64,000 bases of DNA from Actinoplanes sp. NBRC 103695 (lineage in GTDB: Bacteria; Actinomycetota; Actinomycetes; Mycobacteriales; Micromonosporaceae), in the NCBI RefSeq assembly GCF_030269485.1, contig NZ_BSTL01000031.1, positions 1 through 64,000 of the forward strand, in the 5' to 3' direction. The notes under the pieces are model-generated. The model was not told the origin of the DNA and ran no database searches. It was given only the letters and a program-made list of their open reading frames with translations. The number at the start of each line of letters is the position of its first letter. Position 1 is the stretch's first letter. A program made the position numbers and the translations under genes. Shown here one piece after another: positions 1 through 7,330 of this stretch.

Positions 1-108
1 CTGACGAATACCTCTGGGCGTCGGCCCACCCGGCACCACCCCTCTCAACAACGAGAAGGACAGCCTGCCCGAAACACCCTCAGAACCGACGGATTACACG
101 GCCAACGT

Positions 109-822
109 TCAAAGACGAGGCACTAGGCGTAGGGCTTGGTGGAAGTATCGCTGCGCTACGCCTTGAACATCTGAGTCGTAGGCGCAGATGCCGGCCAGGG
201 CGGCCAGCCCTCCGGTTGATCGGAAGAGATCCCGGCCCGTTCCGTCGCCATATGAGCCGGACAGTAACGGTGTTGTGTGCTCGTTCAGGAAGTTGACAAC
301 TCGGCTTCGCGTGGCGACTCCGCCGACCTGCCTGTACATCGTCTCGTAGCGGGTCCGAGCGGCTTGGAGAACAATGATGTCGCCCGGTTGCACCCGTGGT
401 CCTGCTCGCCGCGAGACGTCGCGGTCCTCTGGCGGATTTTCCCACTCCCAGACGGGAACGATGGCGCGATTGCCGGAGATCACGGGGGAGTCCGATGACC
501 CTGAACGCTGATCTTGGCGCCACAGCGAGCCAGCCCGTGTCACGAAATCAGTCAGCTGAACTGCTTGATCCCCAGCTGATCGCCCCATGCCGACGTCGTG
601 TAAATCAATCCGCCGGCCGAGTTGTTCGCTGAGGATCTCGCAGATGATCTCAGGCGTGCGACCGCGCGGACGTTGGCCATTCACCCAACGTCCAACGGAG
701 GTGTGGTCGTAGCGCGTCAACTTCTGACCCCGAGGCTGGGCCTGGTTGATACGGGCCGCCAGCCCGGCGCGGGACATACCGCTTTCTTCTAGTAAGGCAG
801 CGAGGAGAGCGTTCGACTCCAT
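109..822 (-). CDS. XRE-type HTH regulator, C-terminally short
   Basis: DNA-binding regulator of the actinomycete XRE class. The first ~70 residues form a helix-turn-helix (SRAGLAARIN, then RYDHTSVGRWVNGQRPRG); the rest resembles the sensor part of these proteins (GLAALAGICAYDSDVQGVAQRYFHQALRL). In relatives I remember, that last motif leads into ~150-200 more residues of TPR-like helices, but here the frame ends four codons later, so this is probably a truncated copy (237 aa). I chose the ATG at 822 over the longer frame from 873 because GGAAGG lies 8 nt upstream of it. The longer start would also overlap the palindrome at 873-889. It diverges from the gene at 1019. Family call is firm for the HTH half; the truncation is inference from memory of family length. 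Confidence 0.72.
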   Translation of the reverse strand: MESNALLAALLEESGMSRAGLAARINQAQPRGQKLTRYDHTSVGRWVNGQRPRGRTPEIICEILSEQLGRRIDLHDVGMGRSAGDQAVQLTDFVTRAGSLWRQDQRSGSSDSPVISGNRAIVPVWEWENPPEDRDVSRRAGPRVQPGDIIVLQAARTRYETMYRQVGGVATRSRVVNFLNEHTTPLLSGSYGDGTGRDLFRSTGGLAALAGICAYDSDVQGVAQRYFHQALRLVPRL

Positions 823-872
823 GTCACCGACCTTCCGCAGCGTGCCGAGGTGCTCAGCGTAGCGGGTTCTCA

Positions 873-889
873 TTCACACCCCGTGTGAA
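873..889. promoter_or_regulatory. Perfect palindrome, probable operator of the divergent regulator
   Basis: TTCACACCCCGTGTGAA: two 7-nt arms around CCC, 51 nt upstream of the chosen regulator start and in the divergent region shared with the small gene at 1019. Position and symmetry suggest binding by the neighbouring HTH protein (autoregulation); that is inference. Confidence 0.5.
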
Positions 890-1018
890 CCAGAACCATC
901 AGGTCATCAGTATCAAACTCTTCTGAATGCCCAACGCCGGTAGTTAGCTCGGGTCGAACCTGATGCGGCTCAGATTGCCTCTGTGGTGCGCAATAGGAAG
1001 ATCTGATTGGAGCTCACA

Positions 1019-1159
1019 ATGTTGATCATGGCCGTCGTTACGGCGCTGGTGGTGGGGTTTCTAGCGGGGCTGCTCTCGTTCAAGGTCAAAGCCCGATGGT
1101 GTCCGAGCTGCGGGGGGTCGACCCGGGCGTCGGCTCGTGAGTTGGTCGGACGGTCGTGA
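1019..1159 (+). CDS. Small membrane protein with CPxCG motif
   Basis: 46 residues: one N-terminal transmembrane helix (MLIMAVVTALVVGFLAGLL) followed by a basic stretch and WCPSCGG, a zinc-ribbon-like knuckle. GGAG lies 6 nt before the ATG. It is divergently transcribed from the XRE regulator across a 196-nt region. Small one-helix proteins with a CPxCG tail recur beside such regulators in actinomycetes, as far as I recall; function unknown. The strong ribosome binding site, clean hydrophobic profile and cysteine pair make it a likely real gene despite its size. Confidence 0.6.
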   Translation: MLIMAVVTALVVGFLAGLLSFKVKARWCPSCGGSTRASARELVGRS

Positions 1160-1171
1160 TGGCAGGGAACA

Positions 1172-1378
1172 GTGGCCGTCGATCCCTTGACTCGGCTGAG
1201 GCGCACCTCCCTCGTCAACAACGCGATGCGCCCGCACGTCGACCCCGGCAGCTACCGCGTGCACATACCCCCGGACCCGCCCGAGCACGTCGACCCGGAC
1301 AGCTACCGCCAGCTGAGCGCCGCCGGGCGGCCGTACCCGTCGGACCACTACCTGATCGCCGCCGTGATCAACATCTGA
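1172..1378 (+). CDS. 68-aa hypothetical protein with HVDPxSYR repeat
   Basis: Starts at GTG with GGGA just upstream and lies 12 nt after the CPxCG gene, so probably in one transcript. The protein contains an internal near-repeat, HVDPGSYR at residues 22-29 and HVDPDSYR at residues 39-46, separated by a proline-rich linker, and ends in a hydrophobic DHYLIAAVINI. No family recognised. It could be a structural small protein or a peptide substrate; nothing in the sequence decides this. Confidence 0.45.
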   Translation: MAVDPLTRLRRTSLVNNAMRPHVDPGSYRVHIPPDPPEHVDPDSYRQLSAAGRPYPSDHYLIAAVINI

Positions 1379-1436
1379 ACACCACAGACCCGTCCCGCCC
1401 GTATCGCCGTGCGCCGCCGACAGAAACCCGATCGCC

Positions 1437-2153
1437 ATGACATCGCTCGACACCGCCAGCCGTGACCAGCTCGCCGCTCTGGTCAACGCCGTGGAAACCA
1501 GCACCGGCCGCACACGACGCCGCGCCAGCCGCCAGCTGTGCGCCGTGCTGGACGGCTACCCCGCCACCGTGCGGGCCTGCACAGACCCGGTGCTGGTCCA
1601 GGCCGTGCTGTACTACCGACCACAAAGGCGGTCGCAGCGGTGGCGGCGCTTCGAGTGGGTGGCCTACGCCTACCAGGTCACCCGGGAACTCCCCATCGGC
1701 AACAAGACCCGGGCCGCAGCCGCCGTGTGCTGGGCGACCCAGCTGAGCGAGCACGGCAACCCCGCAGCCGCCACCAGCGTGATGCGCGAAACGCTACGCG
1801 ACGATCTACGCGACAGCGGCCCCTACACGATGTTCCTGACCGGGCTCGGCGCCCAAGTCCGCCACGACCGCGGCGAATACGTCAGCGCCCTGAACACCCT
1901 CGACCAGCTCTGGGCACACTGGCAGGCCGCTCACCACACCAACCACCAGCTCGGCCACGACCTGCTACACACCTACCACGCGATGCTGACCGCCTGCGGC
2001 CACACCACCACCGCGCACACCCTGCTCAGCACCGCCACCGCCCTCCTACCCGCCATCGACCTGACGACGACCGCGCCCACGGCCAAGCCGCTGCGCGACC
2101 ATCACATTGCCTGCACCAACCGGGCACCGGCAGACCCGGCGGTGCGCCGATGA
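1437..2153 (+). CDS. Hypothetical helical (TPR-like) protein
   Basis: 238 residues, rich in Ala, Leu, Arg and His, with helical repeats in the second half (GEYVSALNTLDQLWAHWQAAHH, HDLLHTYHAMLTACGHTTTAHTLL) that look like TPR helices; no signal peptide or membrane segment. Its stop overlaps the start of the methyltransferase at 2150 (ATGA), so the two are translationally coupled. No Shine-Dalgarno is obvious before the ATG at 1437. I do not recognise a named family; it may be a partner or regulator of the methyltransferase. Confidence 0.6.
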   Translation: MTSLDTASRDQLAALVNAVETSTGRTRRRASRQLCAVLDGYPATVRACTDPVLVQAVLYYRPQRRSQRWRRFEWVAYAYQVTRELPIGNKTRAAAAVCWATQLSEHGNPAAATSVMRETLRDDLRDSGPYTMFLTGLGAQVRHDRGEYVSALNTLDQLWAHWQAAHHTNHQLGHDLLHTYHAMLTACGHTTTAHTLLSTATALLPAIDLTTTAPTAKPLRDHHIACTNRAPADPAVRR

Positions 2154-3016
2154 ACCCGACCGGCGGCAGCCCCGCCCAACCTGTTCCGACCCGCGGGTTC
2201 GGCTTCGACACCTCGATCATGCACCCCGCCCGCCGCTACGACTACTGGCTCGGCGGCAAGGACAACTTCAAAGCGGACCGCGCCTCCGGCAACGCCATCG
2301 CCGCCCGGTTCCCCGGGGTCAGGACCGCCGCGATCGAGAACCGCAACCTCGGCCGCCGGGTCGTCGGCTGGGCGGCCCGCGACGGCATCACCCAATTCCT
2401 CGACATCGGCACCGGCATCCCCACCCCCTCGAACAACACCCACGACATCGCGCAAGCCATCCACCCCGACGCCCGGGTCGTCTACGTCGACAACGACCCC
2501 GTCGTCCTCGCCCACGCCCGCGCCCTGCTCACCAGCCACACCCCACGGGGCCGGGTCGCCTACCTCGACGCCGACATCGGCGACCCCGCCGCCATCCTCG
2601 CCGCACCCGAATTCACCGACACCATCGACCTGCGCCGACCCGTCGCGGTCCTGCTATTCGCCGTCCTGCACTTCCTGCCCGACGACAACCACGTCCGCGA
2701 CATCCTCACCACCCTCACCGCCCCACTCCCACCCGGCAGCATCCTCGCCGTCAGCCACGCCACCTACGACTACATGCCCACCTCCACCCGCAAAGCACTG
2801 CACACCGAACTCGCCCAACACCCCGAACAACACGGCACCCCCACCCCACGCATCCGCGAACAACTGTCCGACCTGTACACCGCCACCAGCCTGACACCCG
2901 TCGCACCGGGCCTGGTCCCCACCATCCGATGGCGCCCCGAACTCGAACCCCACCCCCGCGATGGGGTCACCGACGCGGACGCCAGCATCTACGCCTACGT
3001 CGCGAGACGGCCATGA
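2150..3016 (+). CDS. SAM-dependent methyltransferase (DUF574/Methyltransf_19 type)
   Basis: 288-aa soluble methyltransferase of the actinomycete family usually called S-adenosyl methyltransferase (DUF574). Visible hallmarks: the N-terminal PARRYDYWLGGKDNF signature (residues 26-40), SAM motif I FLDIGTGIP (83-91), the acidic end of strand 2 in VVYVDNDPVVLAHARALL, and FAVLHFLPDD further on. Typical family length is 260-290 aa, so it is complete. Start ATG overlaps the previous stop by four bases. Substrate is unknown for the family. It sits 470 bp upstream of the radical SAM gene and could modify the peptide or act independently. Confidence 0.88.
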   Translation: MNPTGGSPAQPVPTRGFGFDTSIMHPARRYDYWLGGKDNFKADRASGNAIAARFPGVRTAAIENRNLGRRVVGWAARDGITQFLDIGTGIPTPSNNTHDIAQAIHPDARVVYVDNDPVVLAHARALLTSHTPRGRVAYLDADIGDPAAILAAPEFTDTIDLRRPVAVLLFAVLHFLPDDNHVRDILTTLTAPLPPGSILAVSHATYDYMPTSTRKALHTELAQHPEQHGTPTPRIREQLSDLYTATSLTPVAPGLVPTIRWRPELEPHPRDGVTDADASIYAYVARRP

Positions 3017-3297
3017 CCGGCAACAGTCAGCCCACGCCACCGCTCTGCGACACCGGCGACCTGACGTCAAGGACGGCTGGTGTCTTGCTGGCGAAGTTGA
3101 ACGTCGTCGCGGATATCGCCGCCACCGTCCGCCGACATCGGCGAGCGATCGCGAGCTTGCGGCTCGTCATCGACCGGCCGCCGCCTTCTGCTACCCGTCG
3201 AGGACCTCTACACCCCAGAAGGCGGAGGCATGCCGCCAGAGCACGCCGCGCACACCACCCGAACTGCACCGAGCGAGCTGCACCGCCGGGTGCCTAG
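3013..3297 (+). CDS. Hypothetical protein, possibly degraded 3' half
   Basis: 94-aa frame whose ATG overlaps the methyltransferase stop (ATGA). The first ~55 residues look coding (GDLTSRTAGVLLAKLNVVAD, then a basic helix), but from about residue 56 the composition becomes Arg/His/Pro-rich as in out-of-frame GC-rich DNA. The real product may therefore be shorter, or a frameshift may lie near 3180. No family recognised. Confidence 0.3.
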   Translation: MTGNSQPTPPLCDTGDLTSRTAGVLLAKLNVVADIAATVRRHRRAIASLRLVIDRPPPSATRRGPLHPRRRRHAARARRAHHPNCTERAAPPGA

Positions 3298-3483
3298 TTC
3301 CGCAAGTGGTCGCTGCTGCTCAGCGCGCACCAGAGCCACCCAACGGAGGACCGATGACATTCATCGAATGACCGGTGGTAGGGCTGTCGGCGCGTTCCGT
3401 GGCTGAACTGCCTCGGCGGGGCGCGTGCCCGGTACTGCGCGACACGAAAGTTGAGGTAGGGCGAGTCACCGAGGGAGATTGAG

Positions 3484-4605
3484 ATGCCAGTGATCGTGAG
3501 TCCGCAGGAAGACATCTACGTCGCTGTCCGACCCGGCGCTCAAGCCGGCATGCAGCTGCCAACGTCACATTACGACCAGGTCGCCCAGGCCGTTTTCGGC
3601 GGCGCGCCGTTGCCGGAGTGGTTCATCGATGCCGCACGTCAAGCGTGGCAGACCGACCTTGCCGGGCAGCCCGCCACCGATGCCGTGCTGGTGCGTCAGC
3701 GCTCGACCGCTCCGGTGATTTACAGCCGGGCCACGTGGGAGATCAACAAAGGGTGCAACTTCTCCTGCGAGCACTGTTACCTGGAACAAAGGCCCTTCGC
3801 CGGGCTTCCCCTGGCCGAGAAACTGCGCCTGATCGACATGCTCGCCGAGATCGGCGTGCTCTGGTTCCAGATCACCGGCGGGGAACCCCTGATCGATCCG
3901 CACTTCCCGCCGTCCTACCTCCGCGCGCATGACGCCGGGATGATGATCGAGATCCTCACCAACGGTTCACGCCTCGCCCGCGAACCTATGATCACCCTGT
4001 TCGCGGCTGCCCGTCCGCACAAGATCACCGTCTCGATGTACGGGGCAAGCCCCGAAACCGCTGACGCGCTGACCCAGACCCGGGGAGCGTTCAACAACGC
4101 CTACTGCGGCCTGCTGGCAGCCAAGGACGCCGACCTGCCGATCGAAGTCACGATCATCGTCACCAAACACAACGTCGACGAACTCGCCGACATGCGCGCG
4201 CTGATCGATGAACTCGGGTTCCCGCGCAATGAGTACGGATCGATCTCGCCGACCTATACCGGCAGCGGATCGCCGCTCGCCGCTCAGGCACCCGGCTGGC
4301 TCAACAAGAGCGCCATCTTCGACGGCTGCCCGGCAGGGCACACCTTCTTCCACGTCGACCCGCACGGCATGGCGACCATGTGCAAGGTCGGCCGGGACAA
4401 CCCGATCAGCCTCATCACCGACGGCCCTGAAGGCCTGCTGCGTCTGCCCGCGATCGCGGACGCCCAAATGCTTCGCACAGGCGGATGCACAGGTTGCACT
4501 CTGTCGTCCTCCTGCCGGGTATGCCGACCCATGGCGCGCGTGTACCAGGAAGCGAAGGCACCACTGCAGAATTACTGTCGGCACGGCGAAAGGACACCGT
4601 CATGA
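3484..4605 (+). CDS. Radical SAM/SPASM peptide maturase
   Basis: 373-aa radical SAM enzyme. The [4Fe-4S]-SAM motif CxxxCxxC is C91-C95-C98, followed by the SAM-binding GGEP (132-135). A cysteine-rich C-terminus typical of SPASM-type auxiliary clusters follows: C282, C300, C335, C338, C344, C347 and C365. The ~80 residues before the core could hold a peptide-recognition region, but I cannot assign one. GAGGGAG lies 6 nt before the ATG. The stop overlaps the start of the 54-aa peptide gene (ATGA, 4602-4605), the arrangement expected of a maturase and its substrate. Known relatives install thioether, C-C or other crosslinks in ribosomal peptides; which one applies here is open. Confidence 0.87.
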   Translation: MPVIVSPQEDIYVAVRPGAQAGMQLPTSHYDQVAQAVFGGAPLPEWFIDAARQAWQTDLAGQPATDAVLVRQRSTAPVIYSRATWEINKGCNFSCEHCYLEQRPFAGLPLAEKLRLIDMLAEIGVLWFQITGGEPLIDPHFPPSYLRAHDAGMMIEILTNGSRLAREPMITLFAAARPHKITVSMYGASPETADALTQTRGAFNNAYCGLLAAKDADLPIEVTIIVTKHNVDELADMRALIDELGFPRNEYGSISPTYTGSGSPLAAQAPGWLNKSAIFDGCPAGHTFFHVDPHGMATMCKVGRDNPISLITDGPEGLLRLPAIADAQMLRTGGCTGCTLSSSCRVCRPMARVYQEAKAPLQNYCRHGERTPS

Positions 4606-4766
4606 CCATCACCGCTGTTGAGATCACCACCCGGCCCCCGGCCGAGACCACCACCCGGCCAGCAGGCCGCGCCCCGGAGCCGGCGGGCGTGGTCATCGTC
4701 GCCAACGTCGAGGCCCTCGCCAGCACGAACGTGGCCCGCTGCAACGACGACAACCCGTACCGCTGA
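4602..4766 (+). CDS. Candidate RiPP precursor peptide
   Basis: 54 residues starting in the maturase stop codon. The N-terminal half is Thr/Pro/Arg-rich with a repeated TTRP (leader-like). Next comes a hydrophobic VVIVANVEALA, and the end is the polar STNVARCNDDNPYR, with one Cys, three Asn and a single Tyr as plausible crosslink sites. Size, position and leader/core contrast fit a precursor of the upstream radical SAM enzyme; no known precursor family was recognised. Translation is expected to be coupled to the maturase, and a strong hairpin follows the gene. Confidence 0.65.
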   Translation: MTITAVEITTRPPAETTTRPAGRAPEPAGVVIVANVEALASTNVARCNDDNPYR

Positions 4767-4780
4767 TCACTGAATAACAG

Positions 4781-4822
4781 CCCTCGGACGGTATGCCGCG
4801 CCATGGCGGCGCCGTCCGAGGG
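4781..4822 (+). terminator. Strong hairpin between peptide and kinase genes
   Basis: CCCTCGGACGG (4781-4791) pairs perfectly with CCGTCCGAGGG (4812-4822), 11 bp, and the loop has its own CCGC/GCGG pairing. There is no T-run, so it may be a partial terminator or an mRNA-stabilising structure that raises peptide over kinase expression, as is common behind RiPP precursor genes. Confidence 0.6.
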
Positions 4823-4845
4823 CAACCATCGTCACGAGGATCCGA

Positions 4846-5646
4846 ATGCCCGTCACACGTGTCAGCTACCACGACCTACCCGCCGCCGTCCGCGACGCGA
4901 TCGAGGACACGATCGGTCCGGTCGTCAACGCCGCGCCATCGTCGGCGGGAATGAACAGCGCCATCGCCGCCACGCTGCACACAACATCGGGCTCCTACTT
5001 CGTGAAAGCCTTGCCCACAAGCCATCGCTGGGTCTGGACACAGCAACGCGAAGCCGACATCGCGCCGTACCTCCGCGCGGTCGCGCCAGCTCTGGTGGAT
5101 CACCTTGTCATGGACGACTGGGACCTGCTGATCTTCGAAGCCTTGGACGGTCACCACGCCGACTACAGCCCCGGCTCACCCGATCTCCCGAAGATCCTCG
5201 ACCTCCTCAACCGCATCAGCCACACACCCACACCGGACGTCGAGCTTCGCGACGCCGCCCAGCGCCTGGCCGACTACACCACCCACAAGGCTGACCTCGA
5301 ATACTTCACCGGCGGCTCGCTGCTGCACACCGACTGGAACAACACCAACGTCATCGTCGGCGAGCAGGCGCGGATCGTCGACTGGGGCTGGGCCACTCGC
5401 GGCGCCCCGTGGCTCGACGCCGGCTACTGGATCATTTGGCTCATCGCAGCCGGGCATTCACCGCAAGCCGCCGAAGAGCGGGCCGCTCACATCCAAGCCT
5501 GGACCAGCGCGACTCCCGACGCTGTCACCGCATTCGCCGCCGTCAACGCACGACTATGGGCCGACATCGGCGCCGACCGGCCCGACTCCTGGACCCGAGC
5601 TTTGGTAACAGCCTCAGCTCAATGGCAACGACACCGCTCGGGGTGA
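4846..5646 (+). CDS. APH-fold phosphotransferase (aminoglycoside phosphotransferase family)
   Basis: 266-aa kinase-like protein. Visible: phosphate-loop region and K54 in YFVKAL, the Brenner motif HTDWNNTN (H161, D163, N168) and the metal-binding VDWGWA (D179), so the catalytic core is intact. The C-terminus has the helical region normal for small-molecule kinases. GAGGA lies 5 nt before the ATG. As the next gene after the maturase and peptide it could phosphorylate the peptide product (self-protection or tailoring) or an unrelated small molecule; true aminoglycoside resistance cannot be read from sequence. Confidence 0.8.
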   Translation: MPVTRVSYHDLPAAVRDAIEDTIGPVVNAAPSSAGMNSAIAATLHTTSGSYFVKALPTSHRWVWTQQREADIAPYLRAVAPALVDHLVMDDWDLLIFEALDGHHADYSPGSPDLPKILDLLNRISHTPTPDVELRDAAQRLADYTTHKADLEYFTGGSLLHTDWNNTNVIVGEQARIVDWGWATRGAPWLDAGYWIIWLIAAGHSPQAAEERAAHIQAWTSATPDAVTAFAAVNARLWADIGADRPDSWTRALVTASAQWQRHRSG

Positions 5647-5731
5647 CTGCGCCCTCCGCCAGCACCCCCGCCAGCCAGGGATCCGTTCGACCTGGCCGGG
5701 GCACGACAGTCCGCCCGATCCGAGAGACGGC

Positions 5732-5953
5732 TTATGTGGCGGTGATGTCGTCGATCTGTGCGGCCACCGCGACCAGTTGATCGGCAGCATCAAGCCGGAC
5801 ATGGTCGAGGCGCTCGATGACTTCCAGCTCGCGATTGCGTAAGGCGTCTTTCTCGGCGGAGGAGAGCGCTGAGCGTAGATAGTCGTAGGCAACACTCAGC
5901 TTGGCGGTTGGGTCAGCGGCTCCGTCGAGTTTCGCCGCCCAGCGACGGTCCAT
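5732..5953 (-). CDS. Small hypothetical protein
   Basis: 73 residues from the ATG at 5953, chosen because GGAGG lies 5 nt upstream; an upstream TTG at 5965 is less likely. Mostly helical and charged (AYDYLRSALSSAEKDALRNR), no signal peptide or membrane segment. It converges on the kinase gene and faces the same way as the DUF2637 gene at 6218-6790. Function unknown. Confidence 0.5.
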   Translation of the reverse strand: MDRRWAAKLDGAADPTAKLSVAYDYLRSALSSAEKDALRNRELEVIERLDHVRLDAADQLVAVAAQIDDITAT

Positions 5954-6217
5954 GCATGCCTCCAAGTACTGTCGTGCCCCGTCACGACGGGGTGATCGCC
6001 CGCCTATCGACGATCGCCTCTATTTTCCGCGGCTGAGGCCATCGGCGAAATGCCCGCATCCATGAGTGAATCCGGCACCAATGAAGGTGGTCCCGCAGCG
6101 CGGGCCCGGCGTTCCAGGCCAAGTTTGCGACACCGAATGGACTGATCCAGGCGGATCCGGAAGGAGCTACAGCCGTACTTGCGAAGCCGGTCATCGGTTC
6201 GGACTTTTCCGGGCACG

Positions 6218-6790
6218 CTAAGCCACTACCTCTGACAACGGATCCGTGTCCTTCGAGTGTGATCGCCCGGACGAAGGGTCGATCGAGATCACATCCCGTT
6301 CCGCCTTGAGGATCTTGAGCAGGAGTGAGGCGCGAGCGTTGGACACGCCGTGCCCGTCGTCGCGCATGGCATCCGCGAGGTTGTCTCGCGACAGCGACCG
6401 GCCGGCATTGGCCAGCGCCGCCCGAGCCGCCCGCGCGGCCGGAATCAGTTGCGCCATGGAGCGAACCTCCACGGTGCTGCTGCCTGGTCGCCGGTGCGAA
6501 GTTGGCCCGGGAGGTCCGGCCGCCCCGGCGGGGGATGCCCGGCCGATCAGCCTGGCCGGGCGCGGACGGAGCGGCGTCGCTCGTCCGATCCAGCCGGTGT
6601 GGCGACCGGCGCGACGCTGCGCGACCGGGTAGAGACTGGCCACGATCTCCAGTCCATCGACGCTGATCGGGAAGGCGTAGGACTTCCACCCCAGTTGACC
6701 GTGGTGGGTGGCCAGCTCCCGCATGTGCGCGAAGCTGATCGCGCCCGCGACGATGGCCAGGCCGCCGACGAACAACACGGTCAGAATCAT
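6218..6790 (-). CDS. DUF2637 (Spd-like) protein with internal deletion
   Basis: 190-aa version of the DUF2637 proteins carried by actinomycete integrative elements and plasmids. The N-terminus has two membrane helices around GAISFAHMRELA and QLGWKSYAFPISVDGLEIVA. The C-terminus has the usual helical tail (AARAARAALANAGRSLSRDN, then VSNARASLLLKILKAE). Between them only ~45 Pro/Arg/Gly residues remain where I would expect a further membrane pair and a longer linker, so the gene has probably lost ~100 codons yet stayed in frame. Its ATG shares one base with the stop of the upstream DUF6907 gene (TGATG). Confidence 0.7.
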   Translation of the reverse strand: MILTVLFVGGLAIVAGAISFAHMRELATHHGQLGWKSYAFPISVDGLEIVASLYPVAQRRAGRHTGWIGRATPLRPRPARLIGRASPAGAAGPPGPTSHRRPGSSTVEVRSMAQLIPAARAARAALANAGRSLSRDNLADAMRDDGHGVSNARASLLLKILKAERDVISIDPSSGRSHSKDTDPLSEVVA

Positions 6791-7170
6791 CAACGCTGTG
6801 TCGGTTCGGGTCCTCGCGCGATCACCTTCCCGTCGCTCGCGGCGAACACGAGCAGGGCCGAGAGCGCATCGATTACGGGCCGCGCGTCATCTGCGCGTAG
6901 GGACAGCTCTGCCTCGCCTAGCTGTATCCGCAGGAAGGAGTTGCACGGCCAAGGGGCGCACGCCTCGGTGAGCCAGGCCGTGGCGTCCCGGGCGGTCAGC
7001 CCCATCGTCGTAGCGAGATCCAGCCGGACTGGAGCGGAATGGTGTTCGCCGCCCTCGCCGAGCCGGCACCCGTCGGCCTGGCCGACGGGGTCGGCAGTAC
7101 AGCGGGACCGGTCGCACCACGCCGGGTGCGGACCCCTATGGACGGTTGGGATGTGTTCTGAGCAGCGCAA
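6790..7170 (-). CDS. DUF6907-like protein, 5' end uncertain
   Basis: Recognisable by GPHPAWCDRSRC (a CxxxxC pair), EHHSAPVRLDL, TARDATAWLTEA and the DARPVIDALSALL tail of small actinomycete proteins that accompany DUF2637 on mobile elements. No ATG or GTG exists in frame before the cysteine motif: I used the TTG at 7170, which lacks a good ribosome binding site. A TTG at 7218 would run into the sigma-factor remnant on the other strand. The native start was therefore probably lost at a rearrangement junction near 7.17-7.21 kb. Confidence 0.55.
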   Translation of the reverse strand: MRCSEHIPTVHRGPHPAWCDRSRCTADPVGQADGCRLGEGGEHHSAPVRLDLATTMGLTARDATAWLTEACAPWPCNSFLRIQLGEAELSLRADDARPVIDALSALLVFAASDGKVIARGPEPTQR

Positions 7171-7210
7171 ACGCCGGATCTGAATTCCGGGCTTCTTTCG
7201 GTCATTGACT

Positions 7211-7330
7211 ACGGTCAAGTCGCAGACCGCCAGGGGACTGGCCCGGCTGCGTGAACTGCTCGGCGACCCGCCGCCGGGTACCCACGATCCCCGCATTCCC
7301 GTCACCGCTTCCGAGAGGACCAACCGATGA
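7211..7330 (+). pseudogene. 3' remnant of an ECF (SigE-type) sigma factor gene
   Basis: The frame ACG GTC AAG... reads TVKSQTARGLARLRELLGD and ends at the TGA at 7328-7330. This is the C-terminal recognition helix of sigma region 4 as in SigE-family ECF sigma factors (the TVKSQTxRxLARLR motif). Everything upstream (region 2 and most of region 4) is missing and replaced by the accessory block. The stop overlaps the next gene's ATG (ATGA), the normal arrangement of a sigma/anti-sigma pair. Confidence 0.7.

Noticed and set aside
1..108. Possible end of an integrase or other gene running in from the left
   Set aside because: One plus frame begins DEYLWASAHPA but the following residues are low-complexity and no recombinase motif is visible.
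5982..6689. Minus-strand frame overlapping the DUF2637 gene
   Set aside because: Arg/Gly/Ser-rich composition typical of an out-of-frame shadow; the DUF2637 frame carries the recognisable motifs.
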